A stretch of DNA of 6,447 nt from an uncultured Phascolarctobacterium sp. (GCA_949287345.1 CASEGD010000066.1:1-6447); one strand, 5' to 3'; counted from the first letter of the stretch, positions 1 to 5,769 are shown. Notes: generated from the sequence alone by a model not told the origin. Made by a program: numbers and translations.

Positions 1-131
1 CGGATTTTAGCAACATTTACTAAAGAACAACTGCAAAAATCGAACCTGAGCGAAGCGAATTTCGTATTTTTGTAGTTGTTATGCTAATAGTTGCGTAGCG
101 AGCCGCGCCAGCGACGAAGCGGGAAAATCCG
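1..131. repeat. Large imperfect palindrome, possible dispersed repeat element
   Basis: Bases 1-8 (CGGATTTT) are the exact inverse complement of 124-131 (AAAATCCG). Inside, 10-14 pairs with 90-94, and 26-40 pairs with 66-80 over 15 positions with one G-T wobble. That inner stem is extended by 41-44 with 61-64. A side arm at 103-106 / 119-122 (CCGC/GCGG) completes a branched fold. The loop and side arm are rich in GCGAAGCG/GCGACGAAGC-type words, which are common in bacterial intergenic repeats. No reading frame of useful length is present. The element may continue left of the window. It could be a non-autonomous mobile repeat (MITE-like), a REP-like element, or a structured RNA. The sequence shows the symmetry but not the family. 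Confidence 0.55.
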
Positions 132-152
132 CCTAGCCGCGGAACTTTCTTG

Positions 153-180
153 GTTCGTTCTTTGGTTACAAAGAATGAAC
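153..180. repeat. Hairpin-forming inverted repeat
   Basis: Bases 153-163 pair with 170-180 over 11 positions with one G-T wobble, closing a 6-base loop (164-169). Neither side carries a T-tract, so it does not look like an intrinsic terminator. It sits just right of the 1-131 palindrome and may belong to the same element. The stretch 181-249 that follows is A-rich and holds nothing else I can identify, apart from possibly acting as an AT-rich upstream region for the promoter at 250. Confidence 0.45.
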
Positions 181-249
181 ATAAGTTAAAAACAAAAATA
201 TTAAAAATAATATCGTAACTGCAAAGATAAAAACAACAACACCCTTTAT

Positions 250-277
250 TTGACTTTTCGTTTATGTTTGCTATAAT
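250..277 (+). promoter_or_regulatory. Strong sigma-A-type promoter of the plus-strand small RNA
   Basis: A -35 box TTGACT (250-255) and a perfect -10 box TATAAT (272-277) are separated by 16 bases, with an A-rich upstream region. Transcription would start near 284-285. The -10 lies in a near-palindrome (271-285, CTATAATAATTATAG). No protein gene follows on this strand, which points to a non-coding product. Confidence 0.75.
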
Positions 278-283
278 AATTAT

Positions 284-378
284 AGAAATGCAAATGTGCT
301 GCCGATAGACGGTTAGCCTTAGATAATTAGCTTTTTGAAATAGCCGTATCCTTGGCGGGGGCGGCTATTTCTGTTTAT
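284..378 (+). ncRNA. Putative antisense antitoxin RNA of a type I toxin-antitoxin locus
   Basis: The predicted transcript runs from the promoter at 250-277 to the hairpin at 337-371, about 90 bases, and contains no credible coding frame. It converges on the small hydrophobic peptide gene at 365-463 and would be antisense to the end of that reading frame and its 3' untranslated region. This tail-to-tail overlap matches the known layout of Bacillus subtilis bsrG/SR4 and txpA/RatA. Its first 14 bases (290-303) are repeated inverted at 570-583, where the toxin mRNA begins. The exact 5' and 3' ends are inferred. It was not matched to any named RNA family. Confidence 0.55.
337..371 (+). terminator. 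Hairpin terminator of the antitoxin RNA, overlapping the toxin stop codon
   Basis: A perfect 10-bp stem (337-346 GAAATAGCCG with 362-371 CGGCTATTTC) closes a G-rich 15-base loop. On the plus strand it is followed by CTGTTTATT, a broken T-tract. On the minus strand it is followed by AAAAAGC, so it should not stop the toxin transcript efficiently. The toxin stop codon TAG (367-365) lies inside the stem. Confidence 0.6.
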
Positions 379-463
379 TAGAATGGTTAGAACCAATCAT
401 ATATCCGACGCTAAATATCGTCGCGGTGTAACCTATAAAGGCCATCATCGTTAAAATATCCAC
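365..463 (-). CDS. Small single-span membrane peptide, putative type I toxin (holin-like)
   Basis: The frame encodes 32 residues: a hydrophobic segment (about residues 3-25, containing MMAFIGYTATIFSVGYMIG) and a short polar, basic tail ending SNKQK. This is the usual build of type I membrane toxins of Firmicutes, such as the Fst, TxpA/BsrG and holin-like toxin groups, which insert in the membrane and depolarise it. I chose the GTG at 463 because AAGGTGATC (475-467) matches the extended anti-Shine-Dalgarno sequence, with its GG core 8 bases before this start. An in-frame ATG at 484 would give 39 residues but has no ribosome binding site. The gene has its own promoter (590-618), a long structured leader and an opposing small RNA. 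Toxicity and family are inferred from this architecture. No specific family signature was confirmed. Confidence 0.6.
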   Translation of the reverse strand: MDILTMMAFIGYTATIFSVGYMIGSNHSNKQK

Positions 464-583
464 GCGGATCACCTTCTTCAACATGAATTTTCTGTTATTT
501 GCATAACAGAATTTCTATATCATCGAAGGGTCACAGTCCCTCCGCAGAGGGCTAACCGCCTACCGTTATGGCAGCACATTTGC
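464..583 (-). promoter_or_regulatory. Structured 5' leader of the putative toxin mRNA
   Basis: The leader is about 120 bases and contains at least two clean hairpins as read on the minus strand. CCCTC-TGCG-GAGGG lies at 538-551. A 9-bp stem with a GCAA (GNRA) tetraloop lies at 490-511, about 15 bases before the Shine-Dalgarno sequence. A CCTTC segment (525-529) could pair with GAAGG of the ribosome binding site (476-472). Its first 14 bases (583-570) can pair with the complement of the antitoxin 5' end if the toxin transcript extends that far, giving a 5'-3' closed mRNA. Long folded leaders that hold the mRNA inactive are typical of type I toxins. Confidence 0.5.
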
Positions 584-589
584 TTGTTT

Positions 590-618
590 ATTCTAACAGA
601 AAAATATAAATCTGTAAA
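590..618 (-). promoter_or_regulatory. Sigma-A-type promoter of the putative toxin mRNA
   Basis: Read on the minus strand, a -35 box TTTACA (618-613), a 17-base spacer and a -10 box TAGAAT (595-590) predict a start near 583. That is exactly where the inverted-repeat arm begins. The promoter lies between the ridA terminator and the leader hairpins, so the peptide gene does not depend on ridA transcription. Confidence 0.7.
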
Positions 619-625
619 GATACGC

Positions 626-667
626 AAAAAAGGCAAAGGTTATATTATTTATAACCTTTGCCTTTTT
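626..667 (-). terminator. Bidirectional intrinsic terminator after ridA
   Basis: A 12-bp perfect stem (632-643 with 651-662) closes a 7-base loop. It is flanked by A6 (626-631) on the left and T5 (663-667) on the right, so it can act in both directions. It starts 10 bases past the ridA stop codon. On the minus strand the tail reads TTTTTTGCG. It insulates ridA from the toxin promoter just beyond it. Confidence 0.9.
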
Positions 668-677
668 AATTATACCC

Positions 678-1046
678 TTATTTAACCGCAATTACTTCAA
701 TCTCGCAAAGCACGCCTTTGGGAATTGCTTTTACAGCTACGCAGCTGCGTGCCGGTTTGCCGGTAAAGTATTTGGCGTATACTTCGTTAAATGCGGCAAA
801 GTCTGCCATATCTGCCAAAAAGCAGGTAGTTTTTACAACATTGGTATAATCCAGACCTGCTGCGGCCAAAATAGCGCCGACGTTTTTGCAGCTCTGCTCC
901 GCCTGCGCGGTAATACCTTCCGGCACTTCGCCGGTAGCCGGGTCAACCGGGATTTGCCCGGAAGCAAAAATAAAATTGCCGACTTCCATTGCCTGAGAAT
1001 ACGGTCCGATAGCAGCCGGTGCTTTTTCGGTATTGATAACTTTCAT
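678..1046 (-). CDS. ridA: RidA family 2-iminobutanoate/2-iminopropanoate deaminase
   Basis: This is a 122-residue protein of the RidA/YjgF/YER057c/UK114 family, full length for the family. Members hydrolyse the reactive enamine/imine products of PLP enzymes such as threonine dehydratase (2-aminoacrylate and its relatives), protecting PLP enzymes in the cytoplasm. They act as trimers. Visible family features are IGPYSQA (residues 13-19, with the active-site tyrosine at 16), ASGQIPVDPATGE (28-40), and the C-terminal PARSCVAV and EIEVIAVK blocks. Those blocks hold the substrate-binding arginine (R100) and conserved glutamate (E115). The ATG is preceded by AAGGAGG (1059-1053) at good spacing. The gene has its own promoter at 1078-1106 and its own terminator, so it appears monocistronic. 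The cobalamin-type riboswitch lies upstream but is separated by two hairpin terminators. Confidence 0.95.
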   Translation of the reverse strand: MKVINTEKAPAAIGPYSQAMEVGNFIFASGQIPVDPATGEVPEGITAQAEQSCKNVGAILAAAGLDYTNVVKTTCFLADMADFAAFNEVYAKYFTGKPARSCVAVKAIPKGVLCEIEVIAVK

Positions 1047-1077
1047 TATAAACCCTCCTTAAAGTCTTTCTGTTTAA

Positions 1078-1106
1078 AGTATATCAGCAAAACGCTTTTT
1101 ATGCAA
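1078..1106 (-). promoter_or_regulatory. ridA promoter
   Basis: On the minus strand, TTGCAT (1106-1101), a 17-base spacer and TATACT (1083-1078) form a sigma-A-type promoter about 20 bases before the ridA ribosome binding site. A perfect dyad GCAAAG-CCG-CTTTGC (1103-1117) overlaps the -35 box. It could be an operator, or only part of the preceding hairpin region. Confidence 0.65.
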
Positions 1107-1120
1107 AGCCGCTTTGCCCC

Positions 1121-1153
1121 GCAAAATAAAACAGCCGCCGTAAACACGGCGGC
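1121..1153 (-). terminator. Second terminator-like hairpin upstream of ridA
   Basis: An 8-bp GC-rich stem (1134-1141 with 1146-1153) with a 4-base loop is followed on the minus strand by TGTTTTATTTTGC. It would stop leftward transcription that escapes the terminator at 1276-1311, before the ridA promoter. Between the two hairpins (1154-1275) I see no credible gene. Confidence 0.6.
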
Positions 1154-1275
1154 CACAGCAGCACGCAACCCCAACACGCACTGCCGAGAGGAGTAGAGAA
1201 TGAGCACTTGAGAATATCAATAAACGGACGCGTCCTTTACAACCAATATTCCGCCCTGCAAAAGCGCAGTTAAGA

Positions 1276-1311
1276 TAAAAACCCGTCTTTCCGAAAACGA
1301 AAAGACGGGTT
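1276..1311 (-). terminator. Intrinsic terminator of the riboswitch transcript
   Basis: An 11-bp stem (1280-1290 with 1301-1311; core ACCCGTCTTT/AAAGACGGGT) is followed on the minus strand by TTTTTATCTT. It lies about 100 bases downstream of the cobalamin aptamer. It is either the riboswitch expression platform or simply the end of a short RNA. Confidence 0.85.
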
Positions 1312-1382
1312 CTAATGTTTATCAATCAAAGGGCCCTGCCACTCTCACATAACAAAGCCGGTTGGTGAGTGAACATCTCCTT

Positions 1383-1510
1383 CCTGTCTCCCGCAGGTCA
1401 AGCAGTGATGCTTATACAGGCTGCGCGCTCGGCTTCGGCTTTTATTGCCGTTACGGCGACGGGATCGCATCGGATTTGCACCGATAAACATTTAAACTAT
1501 CGTACCTGTA
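1383..1510 (-). promoter_or_regulatory. Cobalamin-type riboswitch (compact aptamer plus kissing-loop hairpin)
   Basis: Read leftwards, the RNA shows the cobalamin core: AGGTACG near the start, then GGTGCAAATCC (1482-1472), then CCCGTCGCCGTAA (1463-1451), then a B12-box-like AAGCCGAGCGCGCAGCC (1435-1419). TACAGG (1510-1505) pairs with CCTGTA (1420-1415) to close the aptamer at 96 bases. Inside are P4 (1481-1485 with 1469-1473) and a tiny P6 hairpin (1447-1450 with 1436-1439). Just after the aptamer, a hairpin CCTG/CAGG (1397-1394 with 1386-1383) presents a loop whose CGGGA (1393-1389) complements TCCCG (1464-1460) in loop 5. This is the L5-L13 kissing contact typical of the class. The short arms suggest the Cbl-II type. 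The B12 box is degenerate, so ligand choice is uncertain. No gene follows directly. Confidence 0.8.
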
Positions 1511-1533
1511 CGAAATATTGATTTGTTGACTTA

Positions 1534-1562
1534 ATTATAACTATTACTAATAACGCTGTCAA
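1534..1562 (-). promoter_or_regulatory. Consensus promoter driving the riboswitch RNA
   Basis: On the minus strand, a perfect TTGACA (1562-1557), a 17-base spacer and a perfect TATAAT (1539-1534) predict a start near 1527, about 17 bases before the aptamer. This is the best promoter in the window and shows the riboswitch RNA is made on its own rather than only by read-through from the membrane-protein gene. Confidence 0.9.
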
Positions 1563-1619
1563 GCCTTTTGGTAAAAATTTACCGTTTTTATTTTTGCGCG
1601 AATGGTTACTATTTAGGTT

Positions 1620-2663
1620 TTATTTATCTTTAAAATACCACATCAGCCCATAGGGCACGGTTACGTTTAAAATAATCATGCGCACCAGTTGATAGGTTAA
1701 AATAATGGATACGTTTTCGCCCATGCTCATGCCTGCCAGGCACATTTCGGCGATGCCGCCGGGCGCCATGGCAAGAAAGGCTGTTATAATGGAAAACCCG
1801 TACACGCCGGATAAATAATACGCCATGCCGATGCTGACGGCTATAATAATTAAAATGCCGGTGAGAATGAACGGCATCAGCTTGGCGATTTCGCGTATGC
1901 GCACAGGGTCAAGCAGCATGCCCATGTACAGGCCGATGCTGATTTGCGCAACCATCATCAGCGGGTCGGGCACCGGCTGCAAATTGCCGAAAAAGTACGA
2001 GCAGGCGGACGCAGCCAAAATCGGCCCGAGCAGACGCGGCGTCGGTATGTGCAGCTTCTCCAGCGTCAGCGCGCCAAAAGCAGCAATCGGCACCAGCCAC
2101 AGCCAGCTGTGCCCCTGCGCAACTTCAGGCGCTGCAACAGCGTCCTTAATTTCCGCGCCAAGCCCGTGCACAACCAGAAACGGCACAATTATTATCGCGC
2201 CCATTAAGCGCAAGGTCTGCATTACCATTACGGCACTGAAATCCACGCGCGGGTCGCTTTCGCTCATCAAAAGCATCTGCGTCATGCCGCCGGGCATACA
2301 GCCCATTACGCAGCTTTGCAAATTGGCATAGCTGTGGCGCGAAGTCCACCACGCAATTACAACGCTTGCGCCGACGGTGGCAAAAGTTGCTTCAAATACG
2401 CCCAAAGTCTGCATGGAAAGCTCGTGCAAAGTATCCGCCGTAAAATTGCGGCCAATGCCGTAACCGGCGACGCACAAGCCAAGCTCGCGCCACTGCCGTG
2501 GCCAGTACACCTGCGCGCCGATAACCTTCCAGAACATGGCAGACACAATGCCGCCCAAAAGAAACGGAATCGGCACCGAAAAATATTCCAGCACCGCGCC
2601 GATAAGCATCGCCATGCCGAACATCATCAGCTGCCTTACATGCAGCATTGTATTAATTCCCAT
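1620..2663 (-). CDS. AbrB-family (duplicated AbrB / AmoA-like) integral membrane protein
   Basis: This is a polytopic membrane protein of 347 residues from the ATG at 2663, full length for the family. The sequence shows an internal duplication. MPGGMTQM (residues 123-130) is echoed by APGGIAEM (300-307), and VPIPFLLGGIVSA (30-42) by HIPTPRLLGPILAA (205-218). This is the hallmark of the duplicated AbrB domain family, which is unrelated to the Bacillus DNA-binding AbrB. About ten hydrophobic spans are apparent. Family members are presumed transporters or membrane regulators, and the substrate is unknown. The frame extends to a TTG at 2687, but GGGGAG (2678-2673) nine bases before the ATG at 2663 supports the shorter start. 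It begins 28 bases after engB, so it is probably in the lon-engB operon. No clear terminator follows its stop codon. Confidence 0.85.
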   Translation of the reverse strand: MGINTMLHVRQLMMFGMAMLIGAVLEYFSVPIPFLLGGIVSAMFWKVIGAQVYWPRQWRELGLCVAGYGIGRNFTADTLHELSMQTLGVFEATFATVGASVVIAWWTSRHSYANLQSCVMGCMPGGMTQMLLMSESDPRVDFSAVMVMQTLRLMGAIIIVPFLVVHGLGAEIKDAVAAPEVAQGHSWLWLVPIAAFGALTLEKLHIPTPRLLGPILAASACSYFFGNLQPVPDPLMMVAQISIGLYMGMLLDPVRIREIAKLMPFILTGILIIIAVSIGMAYYLSGVYGFSIITAFLAMAPGGIAEMCLAGMSMGENVSIILTYQLVRMIILNVTVPYGLMWYFKDK

Positions 2664-2691
2664 AATTAACCACTCCCCGGCGGTCAAAAAA

Positions 2692-3327
2692 TCAGTGGTT
2701 TTCCAAAACAGTCATAATGCGGTTAATAAGCTCGCTGCGCATCGTGTTCTGCGTTACGGAATACGTCATAATGCGGCTGTCGTCAAGCCCCAGCTCGCGT
2801 TTAAACAACGCCTTCTGCGCCAGCGCTGCGTTTTTGGAAAGCTTATCGGCCTTTGTCAAAACAATCTGTACGTTCAGCCCGCAGCCCAGCAGCCAGTGGT
2901 AGCACTCCATGTCGCTTTCCATCGGCTTATGCCGGATATCAATCAGCTGACAAACCATTGCCAGATTATCCGAACCGGACAGGTATTTGCTGATAAAGCC
3001 GGACCACAAGTCCTTGTTGTTTTTGCCGGTTTTGGCAAAACCGTATCCGGGCAAATCGACAAGGTAGAACTGGGCGGTTTCCGCGCCGTCCTCCAGCGTG
3101 CGTTTGGCATCCAGCAGATAGTAGTTGATGGTTTGCGTTTTGCCGGGGGTTGCGCTGACACGCGCCAGCCCGTTGCGGCGGCACAGCGAGTTAATCAGCG
3201 ACGATTTGCCGACGTTGCTGCGCCCGATAAACGCTGCTTCAATCAGCGGCGGCGTGGGGTACTGCTCTGCCTTAACGGCAGACGTGACAAAGTTCGCGCG
3301 GATAATATCCCAAACTCCTTTGTTCAT
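2692..3327 (-). CDS. engB: Ribosome biogenesis GTP-binding protein EngB (YsxC/YihA)
   Basis: This is a cytoplasmic GTPase of the TrmE-Era-EngA-EngB family, needed for late assembly of the large ribosomal subunit. From the ATG at 3327 it has 211 residues, normal for the family. Motifs seen: G1 GRSNVGKSS (residues 35-43), the G2 region GKTQTINYY (62-70), G3 DLPGYG (91-96), RHKP (132-135), and G4 TKAD (158-161). The G5 region YSVTQNT (189-195) has only one of the usual two serines. The frame also opens at a TTG (3336) that overlaps the lon stop, but that TTG lies one base from GGAGG (3342-3338). The ATG is 10 bases away, so I prefer it. It follows lon by 5 bases, the classic lon-ysxC pairing of Firmicutes, and is probably translationally coupled to it. 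Confidence 0.95.
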   Translation of the reverse strand: MNKGVWDIIRANFVTSAVKAEQYPTPPLIEAAFIGRSNVGKSSLINSLCRRNGLARVSATPGKTQTINYYLLDAKRTLEDGAETAQFYLVDLPGYGFAKTGKNNKDLWSGFISKYLSGSDNLAMVCQLIDIRHKPMESDMECYHWLLGCGLNVQIVLTKADKLSKNAALAQKALFKRELGLDDSRIMTYSVTQNTMRSELINRIMTVLENH

Positions 3328-3332
3328 CGCAT

Positions 3333-5657
3333 TCAATCCTCCAATGCTATTTTTAACACCTCATCCATATGTTTAACGGGTATAAAGTTCATCTTTTCGC
3401 GCACGTTTTTGGGCAGTTCGTCCAAATCCTGCACGTTTTTGGCAGGCATAATAATGGTTTTAACGCCGTAGCGGTGCGCCGCCAAAAATTTCTCTTTAAT
3501 GCCGCCCACAGGCAGAACCCTGCCGGACAGCGTAATTTCGCCGGTCATGGCAATATCTTTTTTTACCTTGCGCCCTGTCAGCGCCGATACCATTGCCGTT
3601 ACCATCGTAATACCGGCGGAAGGCCCGTCTTTAGGTATTGCGCCTTCCGGCAGATGGATATGAATATCGGTCGTTTCGTAAAAATCCTTGGCAAGGCCAA
3701 GTTCATCCGCACGGCTGCGGATATAGGTATAGCCCGCCTGCGCGGATTCTTTCATAACGTCGCCCAGCTGGCCGGTAAGCGCTAAATGCCCCTTGCCCTT
3801 GCAGGCGACAACTTCAACCTTCAAAAGCTCGCCGCCGACGCGCGTCCACGCAAGGCCGGTGCAGATGCCGGCTGCTGCTTCAAGGCTTACGTCATCTTCA
3901 AGGTAAATAATTTTACCCAGATATTTATGCAGGTTTTTAGCCGTTACTTTTGCCGTTTTGGCTTCGCCGTTGACAATGCGGTGCGCCGTTTTGCGGCAGA
4001 CGGCGGCAATTTTGCGTTCAAGGTTGCGCACCCCGGCTTCGCGCGTATAGCCGCGAATAATCAGTCGCAGCGCGTCCTCGGTTATCGTCAGCGTTTTGGC
4101 GCTTAAACCGTTGTTGTGGCGTTCCTTCGGCAGCAAATGCAGCTCGGCAATTTTTACTTTTTCATCCTCCGTATAGCTGGAAAGCTGCACAACTTCCATG
4201 CGGTCCAGCAGCGCGGGCGGGATAGTTTCCACCGTGTTGGCGGTCACAATCCAGAACACCTGCGACAGGTCGAACGGAATTTCAACATAGTGGTCGCTGA
4301 AAGTGTTGTTCTGTTCCGGGTCAAGCACTTCCAGCAGTGCGGAAGCCGGGTCACCACGGAAATCGGACGACATCTTGTCAACTTCGTCCAGCAAAAACAC
4401 CGGGTTCATTACGCCGCAGGTCTGCATGCCGTGTATAATACGTCCCGGCATGGCGCCGATGTAGGTGCGGCGGTGTCCGCGGATTTCCGCTTCATCGTGT
4501 ACGCCGCCCAGCGACATGCGCGTAAACTTACGGTCGATAGCGCGGGCAACGGACTGCGCCAGCGAGGTTTTACCAACGCCCGGAGGCCCGACGAGGCACA
4601 GGATCGGCCCTTTGCCGCTCTTGGTCAGCGCGCGCACTGCAAGGTATTCCAGAATGCGCTCCTTAACCTTTTCCAGACCGTAATGGTCTTTATTCAAAAT
4701 CTTTTCGGCCTTTTTCAAATCAAAATTATCCTTGCCGTAAATGCCCCACGGCAAAGCCAAAAGCGTTTCCACATAGTTGCGGATAACGCCGCTTTCCGCC
4801 ATCATCGGCGGCATTTTATAAAGGCGGTCCAGCTCCTTGTTCAGCTTGTCGGTAACTTCCGGCGGCAGGTCGCGCCCTTCCATCTGCTTTTTGTATTCGT
4901 CAACTTCGGCCTGGCGCTCATCGCCGTCGCCAAGTTCCTTGTTAATCACCTTAATCTGCTCGCGCAGATAATATTCACGCTGATTTTTTTCTATCTGCTT
5001 GCGCACTTCCTGCGCGATATTTTTTTCAAGCTCGGCAATTTCCAGTTCATTGCACAGACAGGCATACAGCTTATGCATGCGCTCCTTAACGTCGGCCAGC
5101 TCCAGCAGTTCTTCTTTTTCGTCGATGCTGATGGTTAAATAACCGGCGATAATATCGGCAATCTCACCGGCGGTGGTAATGTTTTTAAAATTAAGCATAA
5201 CCTCCGTTGTTACTTTTTTGCCGGTAATCAGCCATTTTTCAAAGCTCTGCAAAAGTATGCGGCGCATGGCTTCGGTTTCGGCGTTTTCCTCCGGCTCAAT
5301 GCTTTCAAAAGGCTGCACAAAGCCTTCAAGGTAAACGTCCTTAAACGGCGCGTCGATAACGGAAGTCACTTCCACGCGGTTCAAGCCCTGGATTAAAATA
5401 CGCAAAGCACCGCTCGGCAGCTTCAAAAGCTGTTTAATTTCGGCAACAACGCCGAAGCCGTACAAATCTTCGCGCTTCGGGTCTGCCGTTTCGGCGTCGC
5501 GCTGCGTAACCAGCAGTATTTTTTTATCAAGCTGCATGGCAGCGTTAACGGCATTTATTGATTTATCCCTGCCAACGTCAAGGTTTACCGTCATCCCCGG
5601 GAAAACGATAATCCCTCTCAGCGCCAGCAGCGGCATTAATGTTCCTGATGCTTCCAT
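3333..5657 (-). CDS. lon: ATP-dependent protease Lon (LonA type)
   Basis: This is a cytoplasmic AAA+ serine protease that degrades misfolded and regulatory proteins. It has 774 residues, full length for LonA. Order of parts: N-terminal substrate-binding domain (about 8-205, opening [14 protein letters not shown]), coiled-coil linker (about 205-285), AAA+ domain, and C-terminal protease. The AAA+ domain has Walker [10 protein letters not shown] (357-365), Walker B FLLDEVDK (421-428), sensor-1 asparagine in TAN (472-474), arginine finger R486 and sensor-2 R544. The protease domain has PKDGPSAG with catalytic S680, and GGIKEK with K721 completing the Ser-Lys dyad. All key residues are intact. 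The chosen ATG has GGGGG (5675-5671) 13 bases away, which is long. A second ATG at 5636 (767 residues) has AGGAA at a better 5-base spacing, so the start could be there. It has its own promoter after the clpX terminator and leads into engB. Confidence 0.97.
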   Translation of the reverse strand: MEASGTLMPLLALRGIIVFPGMTVNLDVGRDKSINAVNAAMQLDKKILLVTQRDAETADPKREDLYGFGVVAEIKQLLKLPSGALRILIQGLNRVEVTSVIDAPFKDVYLEGFVQPFESIEPEENAETEAMRRILLQSFEKWLITGKKVTTEVMLNFKNITTAGEIADIIAGYLTISIDEKEELLELADVKERMHKLYACLCNELEIAELEKNIAQEVRKQIEKNQREYYLREQIKVINKELGDGDERQAEVDEYKKQMEGRDLPPEVTDKLNKELDRLYKMPPMMAESGVIRNYVETLLALPWGIYGKDNFDLKKAEKILNKDHYGLEKVKERILEYLAVRALTKSGKGPILCLVGPPGVGKTSLAQSVARAIDRKFTRMSLGGVHDEAEIRGHRRTYIGAMPGRIIHGMQTCGVMNPVFLLDEVDKMSSDFRGDPASALLEVLDPEQNNTFSDHYVEIPFDLSQVFWIVTANTVETIPPALLDRMEVVQLSSYTEDEKVKIAELHLLPKERHNNGLSAKTLTITEDALRLIIRGYTREAGVRNLERKIAAVCRKTAHRIVNGEAKTAKVTAKNLHKYLGKIIYLEDDVSLEAAAGICTGLAWTRVGGELLKVEVVACKGKGHLALTGQLGDVMKESAQAGYTYIRSRADELGLAKDFYETTDIHIHLPEGAIPKDGPSAGITMVTAMVSALTGRKVKKDIAMTGEITLSGRVLPVGGIKEKFLAAHRYGVKTIIMPAKNVQDLDELPKNVREKMNFIPVKHMDEVLKIALED

Positions 5658-5714
5658 TGTATATTAGCATCCCCCTATGGTAAAAATAGTCAAAGCATTC
5701 GGCTTCTTGTACTA

Positions 5715-5743
5715 ATTGTATCACAAAAGCCCCATAAAACCAA
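5715..5743 (-). promoter_or_regulatory. Candidate lon operon promoter
   Basis: On the minus strand, TTGGTT (5743-5738), a 17-base spacer and TACAAT (5720-5715) are preceded by TG one base upstream, giving an extended -10 TGATACAAT. It lies just beyond the clpX terminator stem, and its -35 box overlaps that terminator's T-tract. The predicted start near 5708 leaves a 50-base leader before lon. It would serve lon, engB and the AbrB-family gene. Confidence 0.55.
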
Positions 5744-5769
5744 AAAGGGGAAGGATATTTTCCCTCCCC
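5742..5769 (-). terminator. clpX terminator
   Basis: An 8-bp stem with one wobble (5762-5769 with 5747-5754 on the minus strand, GGGGAGGG with CCTTCCCC) is followed by TTTTT (5746-5742), 12 bases after the clpX stop codon. On the plus strand the stem is followed by ATTTTTT, so it may work both ways. It separates clpX transcription from the lon operon. Confidence 0.8.

Larger units (their letters stand above)
290..583. repeat. Two-block inverted repeat bracketing the toxin-antitoxin locus
   Basis: Block one is a perfect 14-bp match, 290-303 (GCAAATGTGCTGCC) with 570-583. Block two is a perfect 9-bp match, 310-318 (CGGTTAGCC) with 550-558. The bases between the blocks differ (6 versus 11 bases). 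The two arms lie at the predicted 5' ends of the two convergent transcripts, so both RNAs begin with almost the same sequence. In a full-length RNA of either strand the ends could base-pair with each other. Confidence 0.85.

Noticed and set aside
520..579. 19-codon frame at the 5' end of the toxin mRNA leader
   Set aside because: It has no ribosome binding site, starts a few bases from the predicted transcript end, and overlaps the inverted-repeat arm and a hairpin, which explain the sequence better.
284..583. Known housekeeping RNA (6S, tmRNA, RNase P RNA) suggested by the paired ends
   Set aside because: None of the conserved cores of those RNAs is visible. Two opposed promoters and a membrane-peptide frame explain the locus better.
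1074..1325. 83-codon minus-strand open frame upstream of ridA
   Set aside because: It starts inside the riboswitch terminator, runs through a second terminator hairpin and the ridA promoter, has no ribosome binding site, and encodes no familiar pattern.
1326..1376. 16-codon frame just after AAGGAG downstream of the cobalamin aptamer
   Set aside because: The start codon directly abuts the ribosome binding site with no spacer, so translation is unlikely. It is kept only as a comment in the orphan-riboswitch findings.
1570..1590. Plus-strand terminator (GGTAAA/TTTACC followed by GTTTTTATTTTT)
   Set aside because: The stem is short with almost no loop, and no plus-strand gene reads into it. On the minus strand, where it would end the AbrB-family gene, it lacks a T-tract.
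2536..3471. 311-codon open frame on the plus strand
   Set aside because: It is antisense across engB and the ends of its two neighbours, all of which have clear family motifs. It has no recognisable domains of its own.
4116..5138. 340-codon open frame on the plus strand
   Set aside because: It lies wholly antisense to the intact lon gene, its product shows no recognisable family, and it reflects the codon bias of lon.
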